NCBI GenBank assembly: GCA_018398765.1
Contig: JAHBMJ010002899.1
Coordinates: forward strand, 61,935 to 95,185
Direction: 5' to 3'
From: Chromera velia
Lineage: Eukaryota; Sar; Chromeraceae
DNA length: 33,251 nucleotides
Below, in pieces: positions 1 to 11,315 of the stretch. The translations under genes were made by a program, and so were the position numbers. The notes beneath the pieces were generated by a model. The model saw nothing but the letters and a program-made list of their open reading frames with translations. It made no database searches and was not told where the DNA came from. Position 1 is the stretch's first letter; every line of letters starts with the position of its first letter.

Positions 1-33
<33 letters not shown>

Positions 34-47
34 TCTGTTCATGTTAC

Positions 48-86
<39 letters not shown>

Positions 87-167
87 GGCTCTTGACGTGT
101 GTATGTGCTTTCTGCCTGCACGTACGTCTTCGAGCGCGGCTGTGTAGAAAAAGGATTAAAGAATTTG

Positions 168-203
<36 letters not shown>
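1..203. repeat. Cluster of dinucleotide microsatellites
   Basis: Three simple repeats lie close together: (CT)n at about 1-28, (GT)n at about 51-85 and (GA)n at about 175-203. The open frames across them on both strands are made of Cys-Val, Thr-His, Arg-Glu and Ser-Leu dipeptides that simply translate the repeats, so I do not call a gene here. Confidence 0.9.
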
Positions 204-205
<2 letters not shown>

Positions 206-640
206 GAAACTGTATTCTGTTTTGCCTCGAGCAGGGCTGTCAGAATAATGGATGGGCGTCTTTGCCTTTTCCTGTCGATACAATGCGGATACGCATGCAA
301 GCAGGCCAAACCAGGTGGGTGCGGACCAGGCGGGATGTTTTGTAGAGACGGACGCAAGAGGACGACCTACATGCGAGCATTGAGATGACAGGCCTGGCAG
401 GGTTAATTCCTTAGAGTCCCCTAGAGAGTCCCCATGTCATCCCCTGTCTTAACATGTTTCTGTCCAGGTTTCTGTTTCCATATGCTGTTAAAAAAAGGGA
501 ATTTCAATGGTGCCCTGAAAAATCAATCAAAATACAATAAAATGCGAAGTTTTGGCTGCAGTTGTATTAGCAGTTATCAATTGTAATTGAAAACAATATT
601 GACTCACACTGAAATTGAGGAGTTCTTTCTATTGTTGGTG

Positions 641-677
<37 letters not shown>

Positions 678-796
678 ACTTAGTGTATTGCTAAATTTGA
701 CTTGGATATCAACTCTACATCTAGTTTTGTTATGTTTTGTTGTGGATTTTATATGTATTCTAAAATATAACTAAGATAGGATCTAAAATAGGATAA

Positions 797-831
<35 letters not shown>

Positions 832-2700
832 ATGATAAAATTTGTGTTAAAAATTCTAATCAGCAATAACGCTAGACTTTTAGCGGTAGTTAGCGGTAGT
901 CCAAGCTCTGGATGAGAGAGGAGATTGAAATTAAAGTCTTAAATGACTTATATATTTCAATATAGTTTCGGCATATGCCAAATTTCGGATTCTTACAAAT
1001 CTGGACAGCGCGCCTCAGCGCGTAAATCCGCGCGCCGCGGCTGTCAGGCCCGTGGTGCGTCCGACCTTGTTTTTTCGTACACGCGCGTGCACGTTCAATC
1101 GGAGTATTGCGTCTCGCTTAGACAATTATGTACATTTGCAGACTCAATGCAGAGCGGGTCGGGCCTAAGATAAATATTAATGTACAGGACCAGACTGATG
1201 AATGTTCGCGAAGCATGGACGTGAAACGAGCAAATGCATGCAGAGTAAGCTGATGCAAAATCATTATATGCAGCATGGGCAATATTGAATTGATGCAAAT
1301 GAGATGTGTATTCTTATTCATCATTCATTTCTTCATTTCATTCGTAATGAATGATAACAAATAATAAAAAATTATTTAAAGATATGATTTAATTCTTTTT
1401 TTTTTTATTTCTTACGAATAGAAAAGACTGAAGTTAAAGTACAATCTACGTTATAATACACTGTTGTTACCGTAGTTTAACATTCGCTCATCGAGTCCTT
1501 TTGCCTTGCTTTCTCTTTATAAGCACCGGGTCCTGTCTTCACAAATGGCTCTATCTGTATAGCTTAGATATATCAAGATACACCGAGGGCAGTTTTCTTT
1601 CTCGCTTTCTCCACATATATCAGCAATATATCAAAGACAAATTATGTATCTACAGATGTTAGAGTAAGACTGTTAAAGTTTTTGACAGGGCTCTGACTAA
1701 TTATGCATACAGATAGGACGTGTTATAAACACCCAAACCTAGACTCGAACTTTATAAAAGAACCTGCATATTTAAAAGTCAGACACCCGTGATGTATCAG
1801 ACACCCGATATAGAGCCCCTCATGCTTTGCTCGTTGCATACATTAATGTGCAAATATATATTTATACGGGCCGGTCATGTAGCTGTGCCCTCCGGTGGGG
1901 CGCTGGACGAAAAAACTGTCTTGGGGCATCGAGTTCCGGCTCCGACCCCAAAAAATATTTTTAGTTACTAAGTTTCATATAGTTCCATGCATATCGTGTA
2001 AATTATTTGACGCAAACAAGCTTACAAACGGCCCTGGAAAGCAAAAAAATTTAGAACTAGACTTCAACTAGTGGACGTACACAAGTTTTTTCAAAACGCG
2101 AAAAGATGTCGGCGATTATTTGGTAAGTGCCCCCCGCCTCACTTTCCGGGGCCATAGTGGTTTTAATGCTTTTCTACGCTTTTCTGAGTTAATTTGGAGC
2201 AGAGCTTTCTGGCGCATTTTTTTATGCAATGCATAGATAGGCTCAAGAGATTGTTTGGTAAATGCCCCCCGCTTTGTATTGCTTCACTTTTTTTAGAACC
2301 GTCTGTACGTGTGCTATAATCCCGTCTAAAATATAAAAATTTAAAAAATTTGGGTAAGAAATACTCAGCTAAATAGAGGCCTGGAAAGCGTAAAATCCTA
2401 GAAATTGTGAGGTGTTCTATCGATGGTGTTGCGTACGTTATATAGCCTGTGCTACCTTCGTCATTGGGGTTACAGCTACCGCCGGGTTTAGTTTATAATC
2501 TGATCGGATAAGTGATAACGCGCGCTCTCATGATGTTGTTGTTCTCACGTATGTACTCACTTAACTCTGCACACAATACACGCGAACTGACTTTTGATGA
2601 TCAAGATTTTTGTTATACATGCCGCGGACGTCCCCACGTGATACATCCGACCAGTTGGGTGAGTGCCTCGAGAGGGGTATAGGTAGTTGCATTAATTGGT
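204..2700. other. Gene-poor AT-rich stretch
   Basis: No convincing exon, RNA gene or long open frame is visible. Two (GATT)n tracts sit at about 641-674 and 797-830. A short phrase TTTGGTAA(G/A)TGCCCCCCGC occurs twice (around 2119 and 2259), which suggests an old dispersed repeat. The rest is AT-rich sequence with only short chance ORFs. Confidence 0.6.
641..830. repeat. Two (GATT)n tetranucleotide tracts
   Basis: Eight or so perfect GATT units at about 641-674 and again at about 797-830, in the same phase and orientation, are separated by AT-rich DNA. This is simple-sequence repeat, not coding. Confidence 0.85.
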
Positions 2701-2728
2701 GAATTATGGCGAGAAAAGTAGCTCCGGC

Positions 2729-2800
2729 AAGGATCGAACCCGAGACTGCGTACATGTGAATGCGATGCTCTATCGACTGGGCTGCATGCCGCAGAGTTGC
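2729..2800 (-). repeat. Degenerate tRNA-like segment (SINE-like)
   Basis: Read on the minus strand, this segment has a D-arm-like A box (CCCAGTCGATAGAGCA) and, about 30 nt on, a perfect B-box core GGTTCGATCC. These are the internal RNA polymerase III promoter elements of a tRNA. The acceptor ends do not pair, the anticodon stem is poor and the T stem needs several G-U pairs, so a functional tRNA is unlikely. A tRNA-derived SINE or a tRNA pseudogene fits better. Ends are approximate. Confidence 0.45.
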
Positions 2801-2937
2801 ATAGGGGGAAGCCCGAGAGGGCTCGGACAGTAATATACTGTGGGTACCGGTTCATACGGGTAGCGATCATGGCCAATTATTTTGATGCACGCATGCGTTA
2901 AAAGCCGACACTTTCGCAAATATAATTTTTTGGGACA

Positions 2938-3182
2938 TCGATCCCCCCCCCTAAAAGATGGAGAGCTGCGATATGTAAGTACGTGCGATCTCAGGGCCTC
3001 TTGGTTGATCTCAGCAAAGCTGAGCTGCCCCCCAAGGCGATATATGAGGGGCGGATCTAGCCTGTTTAATATTCCTCTAGGAGGCTAAATATTAATATAC
3101 GACATCGCCTCGGGGGGCAGCTCAGGCCTGCTAAGATCAGCCGAGAGGCCCTGAGATTGCACGCACTCGGGGGGGGGGATCC
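2938..3182. repeat. Foldback (inverted-repeat) element, MITE-like
   Basis: Two long arms are imperfect reverse complements: about 2981-3045 and about 3095-3164. Both contain the phrase CTCAGGGCCTCT and the phrase GAGCTGCCCCCC in mirrored order. A GATCCCCCC at the left edge is matched by GGGGGGGGATC at the right edge. The loop between the arms is about 50 bp and AT-rich. A third partial arm lies at about 3272-3333, in the orientation of the right arm. No coding capacity is seen. A non-autonomous DNA element or satellite-like foldback is the likeliest reading. Confidence 0.55.
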
Positions 3183-3543
3183 GCGGTTCTGTCTCTGTCT
3201 GTCATGGTCCGTGTCGCCATTGGCGAAAAGTGCCCCTCAAGCAGCTCGCACGGAGCAATGGACCGTATACCTTTTTCGCCTCGGAGGGCAGCTCAACCCG
3301 CGGCACGCGGGGGCCCTGAGATTGCGCGCACTTGCATAAACATGCATGCATGGTCGAGCGACGCGGGATCACGATAATTCAAACCACTGAGGCCCCCCGA
3401 GGCACTCACCCAACTAGTTCGGTGTATCACGTGGTATTGACAGTCAGTGCATGCATTTCAGACCGAATGACCGGCAGAGAATCCCACGAAGTCGTATAGT
3501 CTATATATACTGATGTAGACTTGCTGCACGTCAGAGTGAGTAC

Positions 3544-3771
3544 ATGTGGCAAGCGCCAGACTGCCATAAGATCGGGCTGCCTGATTCTGCCAGAATGGAG
3601 GACTGTGGGGGCGTTTGTGGTGACTCCCTCGAGTCTTCTTCTGCTTTCCAGGTTGGAAAGTGCACAGAGAACTGCTCGTTTACAATCGTACAGACACTCC
3701 TTCCTGAAGCAGATGCGCTTGGAAGAATGAAGTCCAGGTGGAAGGTTGTGGAGGTCCCGGATTATCGACCT
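3544..3771 (+). CDS. EF-hand gene exon 1: N-terminal region
   Basis: This encodes residues 1-76, ending in ...VPDYRP before donor GTAAGC, phase 0. The part from 3652 (VGKCTENCSF...) looks most protein-like. A strong pyrimidine tract plus CAG ends at 3651, so the true exon may begin at 3652 with the start codon in an unseen upstream exon. No family recognised. Confidence 0.55.
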
Positions 3772-6700
3772 GTAAGCCTCTGGTCCTGTACATACGCATA
3801 TAGGCAAAAAGCATACACGACTAAAGTGGCTGACCTTTTTCGACTGCAAGCATACCTGAAGTTTCCTCTCTCCCTCATACATAAATGCATGTTTGCAGAC
3901 GGAATACGAGGACGAGATCGTCATCCACAAGCTTAAGTGCGCAAACCCAAATCAAAGAGGAACGGGGGGCTCACGGACAGGCGGCATTCTGTCAATTGAC
4001 GGGTCGAAAATGGTCAGTGCAGTCAGTCTGAGACACACAGGCAGGCGCTCCCACGTAGTCTATGAATCCGTCTATGAAGTGCGCTGTGGCATGGGAGGCT
4101 TGTTCTCGTTCCATAATACACATAGAGAGACATAGACAGGTAAATGTGGAGGAATCAGGATCGTTTCATAGAGCTGCATCGACTTACTTGGTTGTTCTCC
4201 TTCCATTCATGCAGTCGTCTCTGCTTCTGTCTCTCAATGCTTATGGGGTACAGAGCAGTATGATGTGTATGGTATTCTCTTCTTGCTTCTGGTCTGTTTC
4301 TTGCGTTTCTGCAGCTTGAAGGTAGCTCAAAAGGGGGGACGGGAGCGTCGAAGCGTTCGCTTGGCTTTTCCCTTCCTCCCAAGAAAGCTGCCGGGCTGCT
4401 GAGACTGGAAGAAGAGGAGGCAGCCAAGAAGGCACAGAGGGGAAAAGAGGGCGGAGACACAGCGAGGCTGCTTTCGGACGTCCAGACTGCTATGTCGGCG
4501 GTCACATCTGCCTTCCGGGCCCTCCTGACGGAGAAGTACGGAAGCCTCAGAAAGGCCTTCGAGGCGATGGACGCAGACGGGTCGGGGAGCCTCTGTGCAG
4601 ACGAGTTCGCATTGCAGCTGATGAGACTCGGCCTGGATGACAGAAACGCGAGACGGCTGTTCAGGGAGGCCGACCGAGACAGAAACGGAAGTAAGTTTGA
4701 GAAATTGACGCACGCAAGGACGCAATAGAAACGCAAGACGGCTGTTCAGGGAAGCCGACAGAGACAGAAACGGAAGTAAGTTTGAGAAATTGACGCACGC
4801 AAGGACGAAATAGAAACGCAAGACGGCTGTTCAGGGAGGCCGACCGAGACAGAAACGGAAGTAAGTTTGAGAAATTGACGCACGCAAGGACGAAATAGAA
4901 ACGCAAGACGGCTGTTCAGGGAAGCCGACAGTGACAGAAACGGAAGTAAGTTTGAGAAATCACTGCCCCCCCCAAAAAGAGAGAGGAAAGGAGACAGGGG
5001 AGGGGGGAAAGGGAGGAACTTCCTTCTGTGATCGATCAGGGGGATGCGTGAAGACTCTGGTCCTCTCTTTAATTCTGTGACTCTGTTTGCATGTGCGTAT
5101 TTTCTGTGTACAGCTGTGACTTTGAATGAGTTGGGCCGACTGCTCGCACGGAGCGCCCCCAGGCCCCCGGGCCAGGGACCCCACGCGCGTCTCTTCCAGG
5201 CAGCAGCCAGGGAAAGGTGCGGGTCCCTCAACGCAGCACTCCGGTTGATGCGTCTCGACAAGGAACCTTCCTCCTCCTCCTCTTCTTCTTTTTCCAGGGG
5301 GGGGATAGACAGGGCAGAGTTTGGGGTTGCTCTGCGAAGGGTGCTTCCTCTTCTGCCGCCAGGCATTGACGGAGGGGCTCTATTCAGGGAATTGGACTCG
5401 GATAATGATGGGTGTACGTCAGTTGGGATGCGTCTGTTTTCATACATGTGTAAGAATTCTGTATGAAAATAAAGGCGTTGACGGAGGGGCTCTATTCAGG
5501 GAATGGGACTTGGATAATGATGGGTGTACGTCAGTTGGGATGCAAGTAGAAAGGCAGATAGACAGTCAGGCAGACAGACGGAAACACTGTGAGAGAGAAA
5601 TAGACAGCGATAAGTTATTGATTGCCTTCTTTGTCGTACCTTCATTTTTGCCATGTCTTCTTTTTTTTTCTTCTTCCTTTCGATGTTGTCGCTTTTTTTG
5701 TGCGCAGCAGAGACAGTGCGATCTCTAGACAGATACAGCAGCAGAGACAGAGCCCCCAGATGTCATAGTCTGTGACACCTCTTTCGCCCATCGCAAGGAT
5801 CCAGTTTGAAGTTTGTTCGTTTCTCTCTCTCTTCCTCTGTGTGTGGGCGTGTGTGTCTGACTTTTGTGTGTCTGCAGTGATTTCTGTTTCTGCCTTGTGT
5901 GGATCTTCTCTCGCCGAATCTTTCCGTGCCGCTGCAATGCGTCAGTACGGGTCTCTTCCTGCCGCCTTCACGCAAACACAGAGACGCCTGGGTCTGACTT
6001 TCCACGCAGAGGGGGGGGGCAGTTCTACCAGTTCTGCAGATGCAGAGGTGGACAGGGCCACTCTAGAGACGGCGCTGGGGTCTCTGGGTCTGGAGTCTGA
6101 TGGGGGGGGGGGCTTTGACATTCGGTCGCTTCTCGAAGAGATCGCTCCAGAGGACCCACACAGATCGGGGGGAGAGGCAGACAGTGAGTGAGGGAATAAC
6201 GAAGCAAGGGAGGGAGGCCCCCTGGGAGGGAGTTGGTAGATTCAATGAGCAAGTAGAGGAGCAGTCAGGAACGTACTGTGTTCAGCCTATGTGAACTTTC
6301 TGCGGGAAAACTCCTTTCTGCCTTTTCTAATTTCTTGCTTCTTTCGCACCTGCTTGCCCTCTTTTTCTGTGTTGTTCCCTGCCTTTTGTTTTTTTCTTTT
6401 CTTCCTTCGTTTATTTCATTCCTTCAGTAGTTCATTCTTCCTTTCTTGTTTGCTTTCTTTCTTCCTTATGAATTTTCTGAACTATCTGCTACTTGCTGGC
6501 TGGCTGCCTTGGTGACACGTTTGCTTGCTTCTCTTTCTTTTTCTTGAATCGTCCTGCTGCGCTCGCATTGCGCGCAGGGATTTCCTTGACGGCTCTCTGG
6601 GGGGTGCCGCCTTCAGACCTACAGAGACGGCGGCACGGCGTGGCAGAATGGTTCCGCGAGAGGGCGAAGGCCAAGTTCGGGTCCCTTGAGAGAGCCCTGA

Positions 6701-7399
6701 GGGAGATGGATACAGACGGAGACGGGGCACTCTCACGGAGGGAGCTGGAGATGGCTCTTAAGAGAATGGAGACGGGTAGGGGTGGGGACTTGGCAGGCGA
6801 ACTTTTGGAAGAGTTGGACGTGAACGGAAGCGGCAGTCAGTCAGTCAGGCATTCTGAGGATCGATGAATGTTTATGGACCGTTTTCTTTCTGTCGCTAGT
6901 TTAGCGTCTCTTTTGACAGTGTGTGTGTGATCTTTTTTTGCTGGTTTATTGTCTGTTTTGTCGGTCAGTGTTTGCATGTCGGGTCCTTCTGAGGTTTGAC
7001 TCCTCCGCTATGGACGATGGAGATGTTGTCCTCGTATCTTTCTGGCTGGTTTTGGTTTGTTCTCTCTTTCTGTCTCTGATTCGTGCATCTGTGGATTTGC
7101 ATGTTCACTCAGAAGTGAGTTCTGCCGAGTTGCTGGGATTCTTCGGTGAGGGCACTCAACGGAGGGCCGTGGAGAGCGAAAAGCTTCCTCGGATTGTCTG
7201 TGAGAGGGCGGTTGCAGTCTGGGGTTCCCTGGAGGCCGCTTTCAGGGCGGCAGATGTTGACAGGTGGGGATGGAAGGGGCATCTAAGAAGGCACGAAGAG
7301 AACTCTCGTAGGCTGTCTTTTTCTTCTTATCTCACTCTTCGTTCTGCAGTTTCCTGGCGGTGTGTATGGCATGTGAGCGGAACCAACATGCATGCATGC

Positions 7400-7437
<38 letters not shown>

Positions 7438-10055
7438 ATGTGTGTGTGTGTGTGCATGTGTGTGTGTGTGTGTGTGTGTGCAGGAGCCGCAAGATGACTT
7501 TGAAGGAGCTTGAGAGGATGCTCGAGAGGCTGTCCCTGGGCTCCCTTGTTGACGCAGAGGCCCTCCTTAAGGAGGTCGACACAAGTGGAGATGGACGTGA
7601 GCTTGTGTTGTAGTCAGGAATGATGAATGCAGGGGTGTATTTAAGAATGAAAACAAAAGAAAGGTGAATGAAAAAAATACAAATTGAATGCAAGTCATTT
7701 TCGAACATCGGGCTCCATTTTTCCCCTTCTTTCTCCCTCTTTTGTTGTGAAAGTGCATGTGTCCTCCCACTTCCTTCCAGCTGTCTTCTCCGTCTCTGTG
7801 TGTCGATGGGAATCGGCTCATTACTTTTCTCTATGTTTACGGATACCCCTTTGGGCTTGCAGTTGTATCCCTGGCCGAGCTGGCAGAGTGCGGGCTCTCG
7901 TGTGCCTTCATGAAGCGTGCCCTGAGGAAATGGGGGAGCGTCCCTGGTGCCTTTGCGAGACTTGACGTGACAGGGGACTTTCGGATTGAGTCTGCAGAGC
8001 TCTGTGTTGGATTGGGAAAGCTGGGGCTGCCTGAACTGGAGCCCTGCGATCTCTTGGGGGAGATGGACAGGACAGAGCCTCAAGGGAGTCAGTACTGTCT
8101 AGATTCCTTTGGATTCCTTTCTTCGTCGTTCTTTTGGCGTTGCTTTTCATCGTCCCCTATTTGAATTGATGAGAACGATGAGCGGAAGAGAGCGTGGGAT
8201 AGAGATGGAAGAATCTTTCTGAGAGAAAAAAGAGACGGGGTTGAGAATGAAAAAGGACTATAGGTACAGATTCATCACCGGGAAATGAATGTAGTGGTTT
8301 CTGCCTGGGTGACTAATGCGCTGGCTTCTGAGTATTCCGATGTGAAAAGATTCAAAAGCACCACTTCCCCCAAAAAGGTTAATTATCTGTACGGTGAATG
8401 TATGTACAGCTGATTGTGCACATGTATGTATGTGTATGTATGCGTGAGGGTGTATGTTTGAGTGTGTCCATGCAGCGCTGAGCCTTCAGGACCTCCAGAA
8501 GGCTTCTGGGCGCATGGCTGGGGGGAGGAGTGAAGAAGGGCGGCAAAAGAAAAGAAAGAAGGACGAGTCTCCCCTCACTGAAGAATTTCGTCTCCGTGCG
8601 ATCCAGAAATTTGGTTCCCTGCCTGCTGCCTTCTGGGTGTCTGGGTTGAGGAAAAACGAGGGCATCGAGAGGGCAGAGCTTGCAGTTGCCTTAGAGGCTC
8701 TGGGTCTCCTTCCAAAAGCAAAAGACGGAATGAAGGACCTCTTCAAGGAGATCTCAAATGAGGACGCTTCTTCTTCCCAGAGCAAGGAACCTCCAAGTGA
8801 GTGTCAATCTGCAGAGAAACTAAGTGATGATTTACCGGATTCTGTGATCTAATGTGACGTCAAATTCCGGAAGAGAAATGGGTCACCGAAAGGCAGCGAG
8901 AGAGAGTCAAAGAGATGTCGATTATGAGAAAAACAGGGCAAATAACTGTACGGGAGCAAAGACACGCAGATAAGTAGTCCAAAACCTCATGCACGTATCA
9001 CAACTCTTCATCTTTGATCATTCCGTTACCCGATCAGGTACGGATGTGGAGAGTCTGTTTGGAGTTCCCGCCCTTCAGCTGCTCCGGCGCCCTTTCAGAA
9101 TCGTGACCCTGCTACGGTCAGAGTCTGTGCGTGAGTTCGGGTCTCTCCACAGGGCTCTAGAAGAGACGCAGATGGACAGAGAGGTCAGACTGAACAGGAC
9201 TGAAATGGACAGGACGTTGGAGACACTGCGTGTGGAGAAATCTGTAGACGCAGGACTTTTGCTGGATGAACTGGACCTCTCCAATAGCGGCAGTCAGTGA
9301 ATGAATGAGGAGGCTCCTGTCTTCCTTTCTTTTGTCCTTTCTTTCTTTCGTTCTTTCTTTGTTTCTTTCTCTCTTTGTTTCTTTCTCTCTTCCTTTTTGT
9401 CTTTTTTTTTTCTTTCGTCCTGTTTGCTTTGCTCTTGTATTGTGGACTGCGTGTATATGAAAGGGTATTTTTGACTTTGTGTGTGGAAGTGTCGTCTTCA
9501 AATGCGGAAGGGTGTCTCAGCCGGTCGTCCTTTGAATATGCGACCGTCAGGACCTTTCCTCGCGCTAGCTTTGGTACCTTGCGGGGATGAAACATAAATG
9601 AAAAATTTCTGCTTCTCCCTTGTCCGTATACCCAAAGAAGCCGTGCTTGCAACAATGCAACTCTACACAATCATGAAAGATCCTCGGCATGTATTCTTCG
9701 CCTTTCCATGCAGGGGTGCGACTGGCTGAGGTGCTGGGGTGTTGCACTTCAGAGGGATGGGACAGAGCGGAGATGCAGAGGGAGAAGGCGAGACTGAAAA
9801 GGCTGCCGGAATTGTTCAGGTCTCGACTCAGAAAGAGGTCAGTCAGGTAGGAGGGGAAATCAGTTCCTGTTTGCGTAGACAGCGTATGGATGATTTTAAT
9901 GCATGCTGGCAGTTCACTGTGCATGGAGTCCGAGTCATCCACAGGACACAGTTGTTTGTTTCCGACCAGAATTTCTCATTCTTCCGTCTGCCGTTAGGGG
10001 GGGTAAAAAGGCGGGGGAGAGGAACCTCCCCCAACTCTGTCTGTCGTTGGGTGCC

Positions 10056-10123
<68 letters not shown>

Positions 10124-11276
10124 ATCGTTCGATTTTCTCTCCATCTCCCGTCTTGCATTCGGATTTACCTTTGTGCATCATTCCTGTCCTTCGCTCAGGT
10201 TGCAAGGGCATCTTCTCTTACAGATTTGAATACGCTGCCACAGATGGTCAAGCATGGTTCAGACCATCGAGGATCCCGTGATGACGTCTGAATGGTCCAT
10301 ACAAAAAACATTTCATATGCAACTGAATACCACTCTGCATTACCATTCGCTTCTTCCTCAGGTTCGGTTCCGTTCCTGCTGCCTTCACAGCGATAGGAGA
10401 GGAAGGCCAGAGGGACGTCGGGTTCTCGGAGTTCCTCCGTCTGACGGAGAGACTCAACGTAACCCGGACAGACGCCAAAGAACTCTTCAAAGCACTCGAT
10501 GTCGACAACAGTGGAGGTCAGTTTGTGTGGGAGAATTCTTTTTTGGGGCCTGCTTCTTGTCGAGACAGAAACGCACAGCGGTTTGTGTGTCAATCCATGA
10601 GCTTGCTTGCTTGATACGCCTGTGTGGGAGATTGATTGCCTTGGTGTGCATGCATGTCTCTTCACTTAACAAGCCTCTGCATGGCTTTCGATCCTCCATC
10701 AAGCATGCTTCTTCATTTTCCCCCCTCGTACCCAACGTGCACGTGCAGCTGTCAGTCTCGATGAGATGCGGGGTCCGTCCCTGCTCGCACTCTTTCGTCT
10801 GAAGGCAATCAAAAGGCAGGGATCCCTCCCCTCCGCGCTGCGGGTCATGTTCCCTTTCCTTTGCTCTTCCGACGAAGAAGGGGCAGAGGCGGGGGGAAAA
10901 GAGAAGGGGCAAGCTGGTCTTGGGGGAATTCATAGAGGAAAAGAGAAGGAGAAGAAGGGGACTAAGTTGCCTAGGGAGGAGGTCCTGAGGGGAATGGAGA
11001 GACTGGACATGAGAGGACTAGACCCTCGGCTGGTCTTGAGGGAACTGGACTTGACTGGGTACAGAAAGGGTGAGTGGGTAGATTGCATGGGGGGGGGAGT
11101 TTGTTCTGTATTGGTGTTGCGGTGTTGTCGCGACGTCTCTTTGCATTTGTTTGGATATGTGTGCATGTCTCTATATAGGACCACACATGTATGTCTGTGC
11201 ACAAATCCATGTGTTCTATCTTCCTCCCTTTCTCTCTCTCGCTCTTTGTGTGTACATACATTTACAGATTTATATT

Positions 11277-11315
<39 letters not shown>

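Noticed and set aside
41-388. ORFs on both strands over the first 400 bp
   Set aside because: They are translations of GT and GA microsatellites, with no splice or family support.
2729-2800. Functional tRNA gene
   Set aside because: Acceptor stems do not pair, the anticodon stem is mismatched and the T stem is weak. Only the promoter boxes are good.
4643-4960. 85-bp repeats, or the 54-bp repeats at 23032-23721, as a CRISPR array
   Set aside because: The units are contiguous with no unique spacers, overlap exons and lie in an intron-containing eukaryotic genome.
7283-8083. Minus-strand 266-codon ORF over the TG repeat
   Set aside because: It contains a long Thr-His repeat from the microsatellite and overlaps EF modules 5 and 6, which have clear coding support on the other strand.
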